A stretch of 64,000 nt of DNA from Paratinospora sagittata (GCA_035771175.1 CM069605.1:19523788-19587787), one strand, 5' to 3'. Positions 45,498-57,473 are shown, counted from the first letter of the stretch. Notes: generated by a model not told the origin, from the sequence alone. Program-made: numbers and translations.

Positions 45498-47067
45498 TGT
45501 AATACCTCGTACATTCGAGTCAAACATAATCGTTGACTTATACGTAATGTCAGTCATATTTATATGCATATACGTGTGTATACGGTCTTAGAATAGTGTA
45601 ATTGTGTGTATTATAGGTTATTAATACCCTAAGACCATTGTTGGACAATAGGAATGACACGTAGAATGAATTTTTCAAGTTGGAAACAACGGGAAGCGTG
45701 CTCCTGAGGGAGAAGCGCGCTTCCATGGTGAAAATCCGAGAGTAGTGTTTCTGGAAAACATCAGAGAAGCACGCTCTTGTCAAGAGAGAGGTGCGCTCCT
45801 CACGAGTTTTAGTTCAATTTTATCTTCTGGACGAAGGAGCAGTGTTCCCACCTCAGCTATTAAAGCAGCTGAGGGCTTGGAGCTCCATTCAGGGAGGTTT
45901 TAATTAATAAAAAATGTGTTTTTGATGGATGATAGTGATTAAGAGCAAATTGAATTGTATAATTACAGAGTTGGAAGTTTAAAATGTGGGCATTTGGTGA
46001 TTGGTAGAAAGGTCACAAGTGACCTGCTTGTGTTGGAAATGTGCAAGTGACTTAGTGTTAGTGTGAAAATCATTGTGAGTATTTCCCTTGTTTTGGTTTC
46101 CTTATATGGCATTGTATATAAAAAATGTGTTGAATGTAAGCACGTTATGTAGTGAATTGTTCATTGTGTTTTATTACAATTCATGAAATGTTTTAGCATT
46201 GGAGCATGTGAGACTTGCAAAAGCAAGTCAAACATGAGTTCATTTCGTTGAGAATTAGTCCTGGGTGAGTGTTAAATGTAACCTCATTGCGCAGTGGGTT
46301 GTCCTAACTTGGATTATCAATCCTTGAAATGATTTTGTGCTGAGTAATTAGAGGTTGTGGCTACCTTGTAAAGCCCATACAAGGATGAGACCTGCTCTAT
46401 CACTTGGAAGGTAGGAAATTGTGGAATTTGTTGAAAATCTTGCATGTTTTGTTGAAAATGTTTTATAGAATCTCCAAAATTATGTTGAGAACATTTATGT
46501 GTTATTCGAATGTTGCATTTGTATTTTGATAAGAGAATTAGTGATTTAAATTTCACGTTTACATAAATGCATATAAATGCCATGACACGAAATATTCACT
46601 GAGCATGTTGTAGCTCACCCACTCCCCTCCAATATTTCAGGTAAAGACTTGAAAGGGAAGGGAAAGGCAAGAGAAGAGTAGGGGCTATTCGGTCTCTTCT
46701 TTTGTCATGTACGTATGGATGGGGGAATTCGTTTATTTTGATAATGTATAATTATTATCACATACGTAAATATTATCACTTAGATGAGTGAAGTGATGAT
46801 ATGGTTATGGTTTGAAGATGGCAAACTGATAATGAGAAACATTGTAGTATGACGTGAATGTTTTGATAATGGTTACATGAATATGGATGAGTTTATATAT
46901 GTGAATTGAATTGTTGGTTGTATGTGAGATGTCCATTTCATAGGGACATGTCGACGAAATTTTTGAAAATTGTGTATTTTGAAGGCTGACAGTGTATTGT
47001 ACATTTGTGTGTGGTGTATAGTATCTTGTGCCGGTCAAACGTCACCTTATGGAGAGGCGTTGTGACA
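45498..47067 (+). mobile_element. G1 3' LTR
   Basis: TGTAATACCTCGTACATTCG ... GGCGTTGTGACA, 1570 bp. U3 has dyads such as GGAAGCGTGCTCC and GAAGCGCGCTTCC (45690-45800). The segment CACTGAGCATGTTGTAGCTCACCC is shared with other chromovirus LTRs of the window. A second, truncated copy of this LTR is at 55129-56178. The 5' LTR of G1 is not in the window. Confidence 0.8.
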
Positions 47068-48283
47068 CCTTCCATTTCTTGTCAGAACTTGGAAAAATAG
47101 GAACTATGGTGAGCAAACAACAAGCTCAGTGAATAATCCTACCTATGGTATCATGTATGCAGTACCGATGAGGAGTGCACCATTTCAACTACCCATTTGT
47201 CAATTTACACCATTTTTACATCTTTTATCTCATGTAGGGAATGCACCATCAAGATTACTAAAAGATCAATCAAGTGAGTCTCTTCCCTGAGATTTATACC
47301 CATAGAAACGCGTTTCATGTCAATTACCTACTTAAGTACGTCCATTAGCATACACCCATCCTCTAAACTCAGTTTCATATTTTCAAACAACATGCATATA
47401 TATATATATATATATATACTAACATGTTTAGTTCACAGAAGAGTTTATAATATATACCAATGCAATACATAAAAACCAAAGTAAGGATTACTCACAGTAC
47501 ATGACTTTTCCACCTCGCACTAACACGGTTAGCACCCAATTCTAGCTCAAACAGCTATTTAATGATTTAATGACAAGATCAATACTCTTAGCCTGCCAAT
47601 ATATGTCATAATAGATTCAATTTCCTTTTAACTACATTCAAATTGCTAATAAACATTATCAATTCATTTACAATTCTAATCTATTTCACTTAACCATACT
47701 TACTTCTATTACTCATTCAAGTACATTCCATTTGATCAAAATCTTGCTTATTCACCACTAATTTTTTCATTAGCAACCAAAAAATATCATACACATTCCA
47801 TTAATTCAAATTCCAACTCAATTCAGGACTCATAAGTTGTTGAAGACGCTACTATACTATTTCTACGGTCAATCTAGATATTTTTATAAGAAGAAATAAT
47901 GAAAATAAACTTCTCAGTCATATTCCCACTAGTTCCTTGATTTCATTTTCCTACCGGGAACATAAACCCAATTTATAAAAAATGATAGAACATTCCTAAA
48001 ATCTTTCTGTTTACATCGACACGTGTAAAATTAGTTCTATTATCATTCTTCCACCCTCAACAAATGTCTTACTAAGGTTTTACATGTCGTGGAGGTTTCC
48101 AAAGTCAATTTTATTAACCAAAACCCTATGCCCGATTACTAAAAATATCAAATCATATCCAAAAATCATGATCTTAACATCAAAGTGTCCATAATTGATC
48201 TATCTTTCTACAGTCTCAAACCGGAGTTTCATCGGGTTTTCATAGGGTTTCGAAGGATTCCAATATCAAATCCAACTTCTAGC
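47068..48283 (-). other. Decayed LTR-like sequence, minus strand
   Basis: No gene. GTGAGCAAACAACAAGCTCAGTGAATA near its left end is the complement of the CACTGAGC..GTAGCTCAC segment of chromovirus LTRs, which suggests an old minus-strand LTR. A TA microsatellite of about 12 repeats lies at 47395-47420. The rest is AT-rich and not assigned. Confidence 0.4.
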
Positions 48284-48454
48284 ATAGGGGGCCTCCCCCG
48301 GGATCGAACTCGAGACCTCCCCTTCAAGGAGTCTGAATTCGCATCCTAGGTAGGCCGATAGGACAATATTATGTGGTACTATGGCTAGGCGTTTGCCCCG
48401 AGGGGGTGCGCCCACACCTGGGTAGGGGGCACGCTGTGCAACCCAGGGTGTGAC
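48284..48454. mobile_element. Collapsed single copy of the foldback unit
   Basis: The left part is the minus-strand tRNA-like head (GGCCTCCCCCGGGATCGAACTCGAGACCTCC). It joins directly to the middle of a right arm (GATAGGACAATATTATG), which ends with the complete terminal segment ...CCCAGGGTGTGACA. The palindrome centre and half of each arm are gone. It shows that the family exists outside the big array. The minus-strand ORF through it (48266-48595) is not a gene. Confidence 0.75.
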
Positions 48455-49114
48455 ATGCTGCACGACCCCAAAAACCCTATTAGAATACGAGTATTGTGTG
48501 TGTGTTCGGGCGTTGTGTGTCGCGCACCAGGCCTTGAAACCCCCGTACTCATGAGGTGTTAGGATTTCATGTGCATGACTACAAATGATATGCATTGCTT
48601 ATTTATGACATGATGCATTTATGTTAGTATGTATGTAATCTATTTCATCATCATGATCTTGCCATGTTTTTATAAATGCACGTATATGCCACTTGTAAAT
48701 GACATTCACTGAGCTTGTTGTAGCTCACACCTCACCCTTTTCATTCAGGATTTGATAGAAAGGGTAAAGGGAAGGCTTGACTGCGGAGAGTCCCTTGATT
48801 TTTATTGATGTAGGTGGTATACATTTATTATTGTATTTGATATTGTGTACATGATAACACCTAGTATTTGTATTAACACATAGATGGGATGTGTTGGGTT
48901 GTATTATTTTGTGAACTTATGGAATTTTAGTTTTGGTAAATTTCGAGATGTAATATGTTTATTAAATCCTTGATCATGTTTAGATGGATGTTAATTAGGT
49001 TTGTGTTTTATTGGGATTTTTAATTTATATTAGGCTGACGGGGCGCCGAGTGTACCGATGGAGGGTATACGGGTTTCGTGCCGGTCATGACGTCATGTAT
49101 TGTGGGTCGTGACA
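48455..49114 (+). mobile_element. Chromovirus (Tekay-like) LTR, 3' part
   Basis: TGCTGCACGACCCC begins at the foldback border and corresponds to the middle of the element B LTR. The rest, with CACTGAGCTTGTTGTAGCTCAC, AAAGGGAAGGCTTGACTGCG and the end ...TGACGTCATGTATTGTGGGTCGTGACA (TGACGTCA at 49087-49094), follows B to its last base. The upstream part is missing. Confidence 0.8.
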
Positions 49115-49884
49115 TTCCAGGTCGTATCACTTTTTCGGACAATCCACCTATTGTTAAACCTCCATTGCCCTTTCCCCAACGTTTTGCAAAGAAGAAGCTA
49201 GATGATCAGTTTGTAAAATTCTTAGACATTTTCAAGAAAATTCACATCAACATTCCCTTTGCAGATGCACTGGAGCAGATGCCTAATTATGCAAGATTCA
49301 TGAAGGATGTGATGATGAAAAAGTGCAAGTTAGAAGAATTTGAGACTGTCAAGCTCACAGAGGAATGCAATGCCATCATACAGAAGAAGCTGCCCCAGAA
49401 ACTCAAGGATCCAGGGAGTTTTACTACCTCTTGTGTCATTGGTTCTTCTTCTTTTGATAATGTGTTATGTGATTTAGGCGCTAGCATTAACTTAATGTCT
49501 CTGTACATTTTCAGGAAGCTTGGACTTGGTGAGGTGAAGCCCACCACAATCTCATTGCAACTGGCAGACCAATCAATCACCTATCTTTGGGGGATTATAG
49601 AAAATGTACTTGTGAAGGTGGACAAATTCATCTTCCCGGTAGATTTTGTAGTGTTGGATATGGAAGAGGAGGGAGATGTTCCTCTTATCCTTGGAAGACG
49701 GTTCCTTGCAACCGGGAAGGCTTTGATAAACATGGAGCTTGGTGAACTTACTTTGAGGGTGAACGAAGAAAAGGTGATGTTCAACATTTATAATACACCC
49801 AAAGTTCCCGACAAGAAGAATAGTTGCCACCGGATAGATGTGAATGGAAGAAGTGAAGAGTGTTCAATACTCAATCATTGCTGA
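49078..49884 (+). CDS. LTR-started Athila gag-protease ORF (Athila3 fragment)
   Basis: An open frame of 268 residues. The first 13 or so (MPVMTSCIVGRDI) come from the end of the chromovirus LTR. The rest is Athila gag tail and protease: ITFSDNPPIV, IPFADALEQMPNYARFMKDV, LEEFETVKLTEE, the catalytic segment LCDLGASINLM, and LILGRRFLATGKALI. It has no stop or frameshift over the protease, unlike the two longer Athila copies. The frame ends in unrelated copia LTR sequence. The start is an accident of the insertion; a stable protein is unlikely, but the segment is the best preserved Athila protease in the window. Confidence 0.65.
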   Translation: MPVMTSCIVGRDIPGRITFSDNPPIVKPPLPFPQRFAKKKLDDQFVKFLDIFKKIHINIPFADALEQMPNYARFMKDVMMKKCKLEEFETVKLTEECNAIIQKKLPQKLKDPGSFTTSCVIGSSSFDNVLCDLGASINLMSLYIFRKLGLGEVKPTTISLQLADQSITYLWGIIENVLVKVDKFIFPVDFVVLDMEEEGDVPLILGRRFLATGKALINMELGELTLRVNEEKVMFNIYNTPKVPDKKNSCHRIDVNGRSEECSILNHC

Positions 49885-50269
49885 AATCAGTGTTGGTCTG
49901 AGGTTCAATATTTGTTTCATAAGTATTTCTTTGATTCTTGGTAAAAGGATCAAGTACTCAAACTTATATTTGATTTGTAGAAGTGACTGTGCTTGTCACT
50001 GTGACTGAGCAAGTGTTGCTCAAGTGTAACGACTATTCTCACGCCCGTTAAGTTGAGAAAGGTGTAACAGTTTGATCCTCACCCGTAAAAGGATTCGATA
50101 AGGATGTAGGCAAGGGCCAACCCACTATAAATTGACAGTGTACTTGGTTTATTCATCTTCCATTTATAGTTTCTTGTTGTTCATTATTTTATTTGTAAAT
50201 CATTTATTTTAAAAGGTATAACCTGGTAAATCGTCCAAATCACCCCCTCTTAGACATATCTGGGCTAAC
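49885..50269 (+). mobile_element. Copia LTR, 3' end fragment
   Basis: Copia U5 layout: TCCTCACCCGTAAAAGGATTC, GATGTAGGCAAGGGCCAACCC, CAAATCACCCCCTCTTAG and an end ATCTGGGCTAACA like that of the minus copia LTR (15912). The upstream part is lost in the Athila3 junction; no primer site follows. Confidence 0.65.
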
Positions 50270-51403
50270 ACACGTTTCCCAAGACCTGAGGAATGCATTC
50301 CTTCCTGAAGGAATGCACTCCAGCAAAAAAAACACCACATTTTTGTGTAAGGCATGAAGGAACACACTCTAACAACGAAAAACGCATTCCATGCAAGGGC
50401 AAAAGTGTCCAAACCTCTCAGATCTTGTGGAACGTGTTCCAGGAATAAGGAATGCATTCTAGCAGGCTTTTCCAAAACCTGTGTTTTTCTCTCGGGTCTT
50501 GTGGAATGTGTTCTAGCATAGTGGAACACATTCCTCAAAGAGAAGAAATTTTTTTTCTGTCTTGTGGAACACACTCCATGCTTGGGACGTACTCCACCTG
50601 GGTAGTTTTCAAAAATGTAATTTTTCATGTTTTAAATCCGAGCATTTGATTAAGGCCGTTGATTTTGATTAAAATTAGTTTAATACACTTAATCTTGGCC
50701 ATCCATGATAGGTTTAAGGTTTTTAAACATATTTACTATATAATCTATTATGAAACCTTACTTTAACAACAATAACTTTTATTATTCTCTCCAAAAAATA
50801 TTCTCTGCAACTGTGCTGAAAAAGAGGCAGCCGCCATTGGAGAACATGTGCACTTTATGATCTTCTATTGAGTTTTTGAACACATATCTTTTACAAAAGT
50901 TGTTCACGATGACGAGTTTTATTACATAGCTTGTTTTTGGATCGAAATGAAGTAAACTCTTTTCAGTTTTGATTTCTTGTCGTGCTTATACTCGTATCTT
51001 GTGGCTGGGAAATCTTGAAGAGATTATTACCCGGTTGTAAGTTTTTCTCTTTTGATGTTTGTTCCCTGCTGAGCAAATTTCTTTTTGAATATTGAATGTA
51101 TTATTGAAATCTAGCTTGTTAGCTAGTGGGAAGATTCCTTAACCGGGAATTGGAATTTGTAATCGATTGGATCCTCACCCGTGAAGTAGGATCAGTTTAG
51201 TGATGTGTTAGGAAATCTTTATCTAGGAGATCAATTAGTGGAGGTAGGCCTATTGTAAAGCCGAACCACTCTCAATCCTATGTGCCTTATTGTTTATTGC
51301 TGCATTTACTTTCCTACGATATATTTAGCTTTGTTTTGCATTATTTGAGAAGGGTCCTGAAAAATCCTCTAACACCCAATTCACCCTTCTTGGGTGTCTA
51401 TCA
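50270..51403 (+). mobile_element. 5' LTR of copia element C2 (start uncertain)
   Basis: The end is sure: ...CCCAATTCACCCTTCTTGGGTGTCTATCA, followed by AG and the primer site. U5 has TCCTCACCCGTGAAGTAGGATC and GGAGGTAGGCCTATTG. The upstream zone (50280-50600) is full of GGAATGCATTCC/GAACGTGTTCC-type dyads, one of them GAGGAATGCATTCCT at about 50289. The true LTR start is not visible, since the previous fragment ends immediately before. Confidence 0.65.
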
Positions 51404-51405
51404 AG

Positions 51406-51417
51406 TGGTATCAGAGC
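51406..51417 (+). promoter_or_regulatory. C2 primer-binding site
   Basis: TGGTATCAGAGC, a perfect initiator-Met type site two bases after the LTR end. Confidence 0.9.
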
Positions 51418-51458
51418 AGGTTTTTCACTCAAAAGTTTCTAACAATTCTTTTGAGATT

Positions 51459-53900
51459 ATGACAAGAAATAATGGTGCTAGAATTGCTTTGAAGGAAGGC
51501 AGTCCACCCATCGACCACCTCTATTTGTGGGAAACAACTATCTTTACTGGAAAACACGTACGCGTTTCTATATAAGAGCGCACGGCGTGGAAATGTGGGA
51601 GATTGTGGTAAATGGTTACCAACCTCCTACTAAAGTTGAAGATAGTGAAATAGTTGTTAAGGTGAGACAAGAATGGTTACCTCATGAGAAAAAGAGAGAG
51701 CAATTGAATGACCAAGCCATAAATATACTCTTTTCAGTCTATCCCTAAATGAGTTTAACTGAGTAAGTGTGAGTTCCATAGCCAAAGAGATATGGGATAA
51801 GTTAGAAGTCACCCATGAAAGTACTGATGAGTTGAGTTTTATACATAGTATTTTGTAGGAATTTTATTAGGTTTGTAGATATATTTTACTAATTTCTAGG
51901 TGTTTTGGCTTCATTTGCATATTTAGTGTTTTAGGTGCATCTTAGTGTTTTTGTGTGTTTTAGAGGTTAATTTTAGTTGTTTTCATGAATAGAATACTTT
52001 AGGTTTGTTTAGGAAAATATATATGATTTTTAGGGATTTTTCCTAAAGTTATTAGTAGCATTCGCAAAATATCATGTTCATTTTATATCATAGTTTCATC
52101 TTAATTGTTAATATTTTGTTAGTTTGTTGATTTACTTACTTATGGCTGTTTTGTTTTGTAGGTAATAAAAGCTTGAAAGTGTGGTGAATCAAGGCCCAAA
52201 TGATGGTGAAAAGTGACCAAGATCATGTGCGAAAAGTGTACAAGAAAGTGCGAAAGAATGGAGAAAAGCAGGAAGAAGAATGGCTAAGGTAGAGCCCAGA
52301 ACACTGAAAATCAGTATAAAAATTTGCATAGTAGCGCTACCCCCTCGAGTGCTGCAGCGCTGCCGCGAAAATTCGATTTTTTTGGCTTTGTGTTTGGGCA
52401 ATTTTTGCAATTCAAGTCTAAAGCGAAATATGACATTATATATCAAAAGAAAGGGTTTTTTTAAGAGGGATCCATTGGATGGTGAAACAAAGATTGGCTT
52501 CAGAAGCGAGGCGGATCAAAGATTTACAGTATTTCTAGCACATTTTGTAGAAGAATTCAATGTTTTCTATCTTATTTTGTATTTTCTTCTCCAACACTAA
52601 GAACTAAATTCTAATTCTAGAGAGGAGATGGATCCTAACTTGAATATTATGTTTAATTTTAGATTTAGTTTATTATCAATGAATTTTTTATAGTTTATGC
52701 ATGATTTCATATACTTAATGCTTCAGTTTCTTGATCACAAATCGAATGAAGTTAGACTTGGAAGGCGGCACTCGAGAGAGGGTTTTCTAGGTTGGAAAAG
52801 GGGGATGATGACATGAAATTGTTATAGAATTGAGAGGGTTTCAAAGTTTCATGAAGTTGTAAGAAAATCACGGAGTTTAATGGGTTGTTTAGAATTTAGG
52901 TTTTATCGAAAGATCGAACCTTGTTTTTGACAATACGTTCTAATTCGGCACTCGAGAGAGGGAATTAGAGACGCAAGGGTTTTGACTTATAGATTAAAAA
53001 ATTGATTTAATAATAATCATGTTTAAATTACATAACTGATGGTTAGGTGAAATTGATTCTCTAGACATTTCTCATATATTAATTTTTCTCGTAATTCGTT
53101 CATCTTAATTAGTTTTATTTGATTTTTAATTATTTGAAACTCTAAAAATTGATCACTAGATAAAGTTAGAGATTAGTGAAAACGATATTTGGTGAGGTGT
53201 GCAATCTCAGAGGACGACAACCTGATCTTCATCGATTATTACTACTCTCCGTCACCATACACTTGCGGTTTTCAGTGAACAGGTACCAAGCAAGTAAAAC
53301 AAATGAAATTGCGTATGCTTGAAGAAACATATGAAACCTTTAAGGTAAAAAAAGGGTGAAGAAATAGATGAAGCTATAAATAGATTCACCAAACTTATCA
53401 ATGAGATAAAAAATCTCAGCGAAAGCTACCCTCAAACCAAAACAGTAGGTAAGTTTCTAAGAGGGTTGCCTAAATAATGGGATCTAAAAGTGACCACTAT
53501 AGAAAAGGCAAAGAATCTTGGAGAATACACCTTTGATGAATTGTGTGGGTCCTTGATGGTTCATGAGATGAAGTTGAAAGATAGAGAAAAAGGTGTGCCA
53601 AAGGAGGAGAACAAAACAAAGAGAAATTTAGCTCTAAATGCCTCCCAAGAATCTCTAGAAGAATCATCCACTGATGACAATATGGATAATGAAGTGGCTA
53701 TGCTTTCCAAAAGACTTTGCCAAATCGTGAGAAAAAGAGGGAAAGCCAGGTCTAGCTCAAAATTCCACAAAGATAAGAATTTTGGTGCAAAACCAAATGA
53801 ACTATAATGTTTTAGATGTAACAAGCCAAGACATGTGAAGAACGAGTGCTTGAACAAGAAGAGGAATACCTTCAACAGTAAAAGAAAAGAAAAAAGGTCC
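51459..53900 (+). pseudogene. C2 copia gag, split by a solo LTR
   Basis: ATG at 51459 opens MTRNNGARIALKEGSPP. After a frameshift at about 51520 it gives NNYLYWKTRTRFYIRA...VEMWEIVVNGY, the N-terminal copia Gag motif. At 51825 a solo LTR enters after THEST; gag continues at 53287 with KQVKQMKLRMLEETYE, FTKLINEIKNLSESYP, FLRGLPK and TFDELCGSLMVHE. The zinc knuckle CFRCNKPRHVKNEC (CX2CX4HX4C, about 53813-53854) follows directly after a stop at 53805. Other stops: 51746, 53357 region and 53476. Gag would bind and package RNA. Confidence 0.85.
51825..53281 (+). mobile_element. Solo Athila-like LTR (family S), plus strand
   Basis: TGATGAGTTGAGTTTTAT ... TTTTCAGTGAACA, 1457 bp, flanked by AGTAC (51820-51824) and GGTAC (53282-53286), four of five bases equal. 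Taking it out joins THEST to KQVKQM of the copia gag. It has the Athila LTR layout: the GTAGGTAATAAAAGC segment, a GC-rich zone AGCGCT...AGTGCTGCAGCGCT (52333-52362), and the end with GAGGACGACAACCTGATCTTC. A second copy is inverted at 62178-63528. Confidence 0.85.
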
Positions 53901-54793
53901 TCAAAACAACATGGGATGATTCTCCAATAAGTAAGATCGAGTTAGAATCTGGTGATGAGAAACGGTATTGTGTTTGATGACAAACACGAAGGTAAAACTT
54001 TTTGACCCTGAAAACTTTGATGATTTCGATGATTTAGTTGATCCTAATGATTTTGATTTTGTTAAAAGTCAACTAGACAAGGAAATCAAGAAAAATAAGA
54101 AGCTAAAAAAAGCTTTGACTACAGCCTGAGAGGAAATAGAGTCACACCATGAGACCAATGGTGCACTTCAAGTGAACCTAGAGAGCATCAGTGAGGAGAG
54201 AGAAACACTCAAAAAGAGTGTGGAAGACTTGACATCCATAGTGACCAAGTTCATAAATGGATAGAAGATGTTTGACATGATGTTGAGTTCACAACGATGT
54301 GCATTCAATAGGGTCGGTCTAGGATATAATATAGCGTCTAAACAAAAGGCCTATGATCACCTGCTGAGAAAAAGTCCTATTTTCCATCATTGCAATAGGC
54401 AAGGCCCTACTGTTGTGAGATGTCCCATTAAAAATAAGAAAAAGGGAAAATTAGCATGGATTGAAAAATCTGTCTTGAATGGTGCTAACCCAAGAGGACC
54501 TAAAGCTGTTTGGGTACCAAAATCAATGGTTTTTCATGTGGTGTTGGGTGGCTCCAAACATGACTCGTGGTATCTTGATAGCAGGTGCTCAAGGCACATG
54601 ACTGGTTACAGATCCAAATTTTGAGCCTCGCATGCAAAGATGGAGGAGTTGTCACTTTCGGGGACAACAACAAGGGGAAGATTATTGGCGTCGGCAAAGT
54701 GGCTAACGATCTCTTGACTATTTTTAATGTTCTTTCTGTTGATGGCCTAAAGCATAACCTTTTGAGCATAAGCCAATTGTGTGACAAGGGGTA
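53901..54793 (+). pseudogene. C2 copia gag end and start of pol (protease), truncated
   Basis: After the zinc knuckle the frame is broken, but segments of a copia gag-pol joint remain (54060-54240 rich in Lys/Glu, coiled-coil-like). The protease has WYLDSRCSRHMTG, where relatives have WYLDSGCSRHMTG: the Gly next to the catalytic Asp-Ser is Arg here. VVTFGDNNKGKIIG and NVLSVDGLKHNLLSISQLCDKGY follow, the region before the integrase. The gene is cut at 54793 by an inverted LTR fragment; integrase and RT are missing. Confidence 0.8.
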
Positions 54794-55128
54794 TGTGTTG
54801 GTCCACCTAAGAGGGGGGTGAATTGGGTGCAATGGTAAATTTTAAAAAGGTCTTCCAATAACTTAAGTGATTTACATAAGTTAATTGGAACATGATGCAA
54901 ATTAGAACACAGACTAAAATGCAAACGTTTGACATACAAATATATAGTGGTTCGGCCAATCCTACGTCCACTACCTAATCTCTCGATTAGATTTAATCAA
55001 TCTACTAACTGATTTTCTTACGGGTGAGAACCAAATCTTTACAACCGCTCTTTTACAGGTTAAAGACAAAGGATGAACCATTTTCCTTTTACTGGCTAAG
55101 GAAAAACAAATAATTTTGCTAACTGGTA
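54794..55128 (-). mobile_element. Inverted copia LTR fragment
   Basis: Minus-strand copy of the same kind as 9531-10912: complement of CCCAATTCACCCCCC...GGTGGACC, of AACTTATGTAAATCACTTAAGTTATTGG, and of the CACCCGTAAG zone. It ends in the middle of the repeat zone where the next fragment begins. Confidence 0.75.
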
Positions 55129-56178
55129 ATTGGTGTGAGGATCACAAGTGAGCAACTTGTGCTGGAATCATAGAGTTTCAAATTGAGTTAAGAGTATTGT
55201 TCAATCACTGTGAGTATTTTTTCACTTCTTGGTTATGTTATATGACATTGTAGCTATGAAATGTTTTTAATGATAAGCATGTTATGAATGATATAATATA
55301 TGATTTCATTGTTTGAATTCATGAAACAATATTTCGAAAATGAAGCATGTCTAACTCGTAGGAACATATTAGAACATGAGTCATTCCAGGAATGAGTCCC
55401 GCATGAGTAATACCTTGAGTATCTCATGGGCTTAGTGGCTGTTTTGGAATTGATAGAAATGAAATTAAGTATGAGAGGACAGTTAGGCTACCATTGTTTG
55501 GGCCAAACGAGGGGTGAGTCCCGCTCTATACTTGGAAGGTGGGAGATGGATGAGATTTTCAATAGGAAAGTATATATGTTTTGAAAACTATTGCAGGAAC
55601 CTTCAAGCTATTTGTGTGCATATATGTATTGTTACTTTTGCACTTGATTCTTTAAATGTGTTTGACTCTGATTTTATCATCATGTTTATTAAATGCATTT
55701 GAATGTCATAGAATGGTAAATATTCACTGAGCCTGTTGTAGCTCACCCAATTCCCTCCAATATTTCAGGTAAAGATCACAAAGGCAAAAGAAAGGCAAGA
55801 GAAGAGTAGAGGCTCTTCGATCTCTTCTTTTTTGTTATGTATGTATGGAGAAAAGGATTGGAAACCTGTTTACTTTTGTTATGTATAATTATCATGCTAT
55901 GTAAATATTTTCACATAGAACAATATAGTGAAGTTATGATTATGGCTTGTGGATGGATAATGGGTTGATGATGCAAATTGTTTGATAATGAATACATGAA
56001 TGTAGATGAGTATGGATGTGGATGAATATATGTGATTTGAAATTTTTGGTTTATCTGAGAAATTGTGAGAAGTCCATTTTATGGGGACATGTTGATGATT
56101 TTTTTTTGAAATTGTGTATTTTGGAAGGCTATTAGTGTATTGTACACTTGTATATGGTGTATAGTACGTTGTGCTGGT
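55129..56178 (+). mobile_element. G1-type LTR fragment
   Basis: It follows the G1 3' LTR from its middle (46000) to near its end: ATCACAAGTGAGCAACTTGTGC, GGTGAGTCCCGCTCTATACTTGGAAGG, CACTGAGCCTGTTGTAGCTCACCC, GTGTATAGTACGTTGTGCTGGT. The last 30 bases or so are missing because Athila2 starts there. Confidence 0.75.
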
Positions 56179-57449
56179 TGATAAGTCGGTTTAGTATACG
56201 TTTTGGAGCATATTTTAGGTGAGTTTGAGTGTTTGGATCATATATTAGGTTAGTTTATCACAATTTGGTTATTTAATAGTTTAAGTCACTTTTGGTATTT
56301 TATTTCTTATTTCAGTGTTGAACTTTATAAGTTGATTTAGTTGATCATATAAGTGTTCTACTTATTGATTTTGTAGATGTTTTGATGTGTTGAACATGGA
56401 TTTGGATAATGAAAACATGATGCATGAAGTTAACTTGAAAAAACATTAAGAATTCAAGGCAAAAAAACCATGAAAATGGCTAAGTCCACAAAATAAGCAC
56501 CATCACACTTGAGACTGGGCGCCGTGGCGTTGGGGGTATTCCGAAAATTGGAAACTTTCTAATTTTTCGGGATTTTCCTATTTGACTTGGATTCTTCTTG
56601 GGCGACTTCCTATTGACTTGTGGCTTTATATAGACCATTCTTTAGGGTTTCTAAGGCATCATAGAGTGGAGAACAACAAGATTACGACTGGAGAGAAATG
56701 GAGAAGAAGATCAACCTTGAAGATTATTGAAGATTCTCTACACCATTCTAGTTTGTTTTCTATTGTTCTTATTCATGTTTAAACAAGTGTTTAATGTTTT
56801 TATGTCTTTAGTTATGAACTAAACCTCTTTTCTAGAGGGTAGATAGATCCAAACTTGATACTATGTCTTAAATTTTATTACTTAATTATTATTAATGAAG
56901 TGCTTAGTTTATTTATATTTTTCTGGGTGTAAAGCTTTTGATCCCTTGATCAAGGATTGAATGATCATAGACTCGACGTAGATTCTCCAAAAGAGAGTAC
57001 CTTGGGTTAGAACTTGGGTTATAACCTAGGCTATCACAAGATTCAGAAGGAGATCGAGAACCTTTGAAGTCATTAGGTGGAAATCCCAAAACTTAATGAG
57101 TTGTTTTCATCTTATGTTTTCATCAAAAGAATAAAGCCAAGGCGACAATAACATGCTCTAATTGGTGCTCCAAAAGAGGGAATTAGAAATGTTAGGATTT
57201 TTGACTTATAAATGAGGGAACCGAATTAATAATAAATACATATAAAAAGGCATAGTTGAGCGTGAGGTGACATCGAACCTCTAGACCATTCAACCATTGA
57301 TTTCGCATTAGTTTTATATTGCATTGTTAGTTTAATATTTCATTGCTTTAGTTTTTGTTTATTTGAACTCTCAAATTTGGTTTTCTAAATAAAGTTAAGG
57401 TTAGAGTGTAATAACTTGACACCGTATGCTTGCAGTTTTGCACGTAACA
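56179..57449 (+). mobile_element. Athila2 5' LTR
   Basis: TGATAAGTCGGTTTAG ... TTTTGCACGTAACA, 1271 bp. It contains GGGCGCCGTGGCGTTG at 56517-56532, in the GC-rich zone that all Athila LTRs here have. It lies in a G1-type LTR on its left side. Confidence 0.8.
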
Positions 57450-57455
57450 AGTTTT

Positions 57456-57473
57456 TGGCGCCGTTACCGGGGA
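57456..57473 (+). promoter_or_regulatory. Athila2 primer-binding site
   Basis: TGGCGCCGTTACCGGGGA differs by one base from the usual Athila site TGGCGCCGTTGCCGGGGA. Confidence 0.85.

Noticed and set aside
47395..47420. TA microsatellite as a functional element
   Set aside because: A plain dinucleotide run in AT-rich debris; a useful marker at most.
48266..48595. Minus-strand ORF of 109 codons
   Set aside because: It runs through the collapsed foldback copy into a chromovirus LTR; two unrelated repeats read through by chance.
56582..56782. ORF in the Athila2 LTR
   Set aside because: Lies wholly in the LTR between the GC-rich zone and the polyadenylation region, and is not open in the other Athila LTRs.
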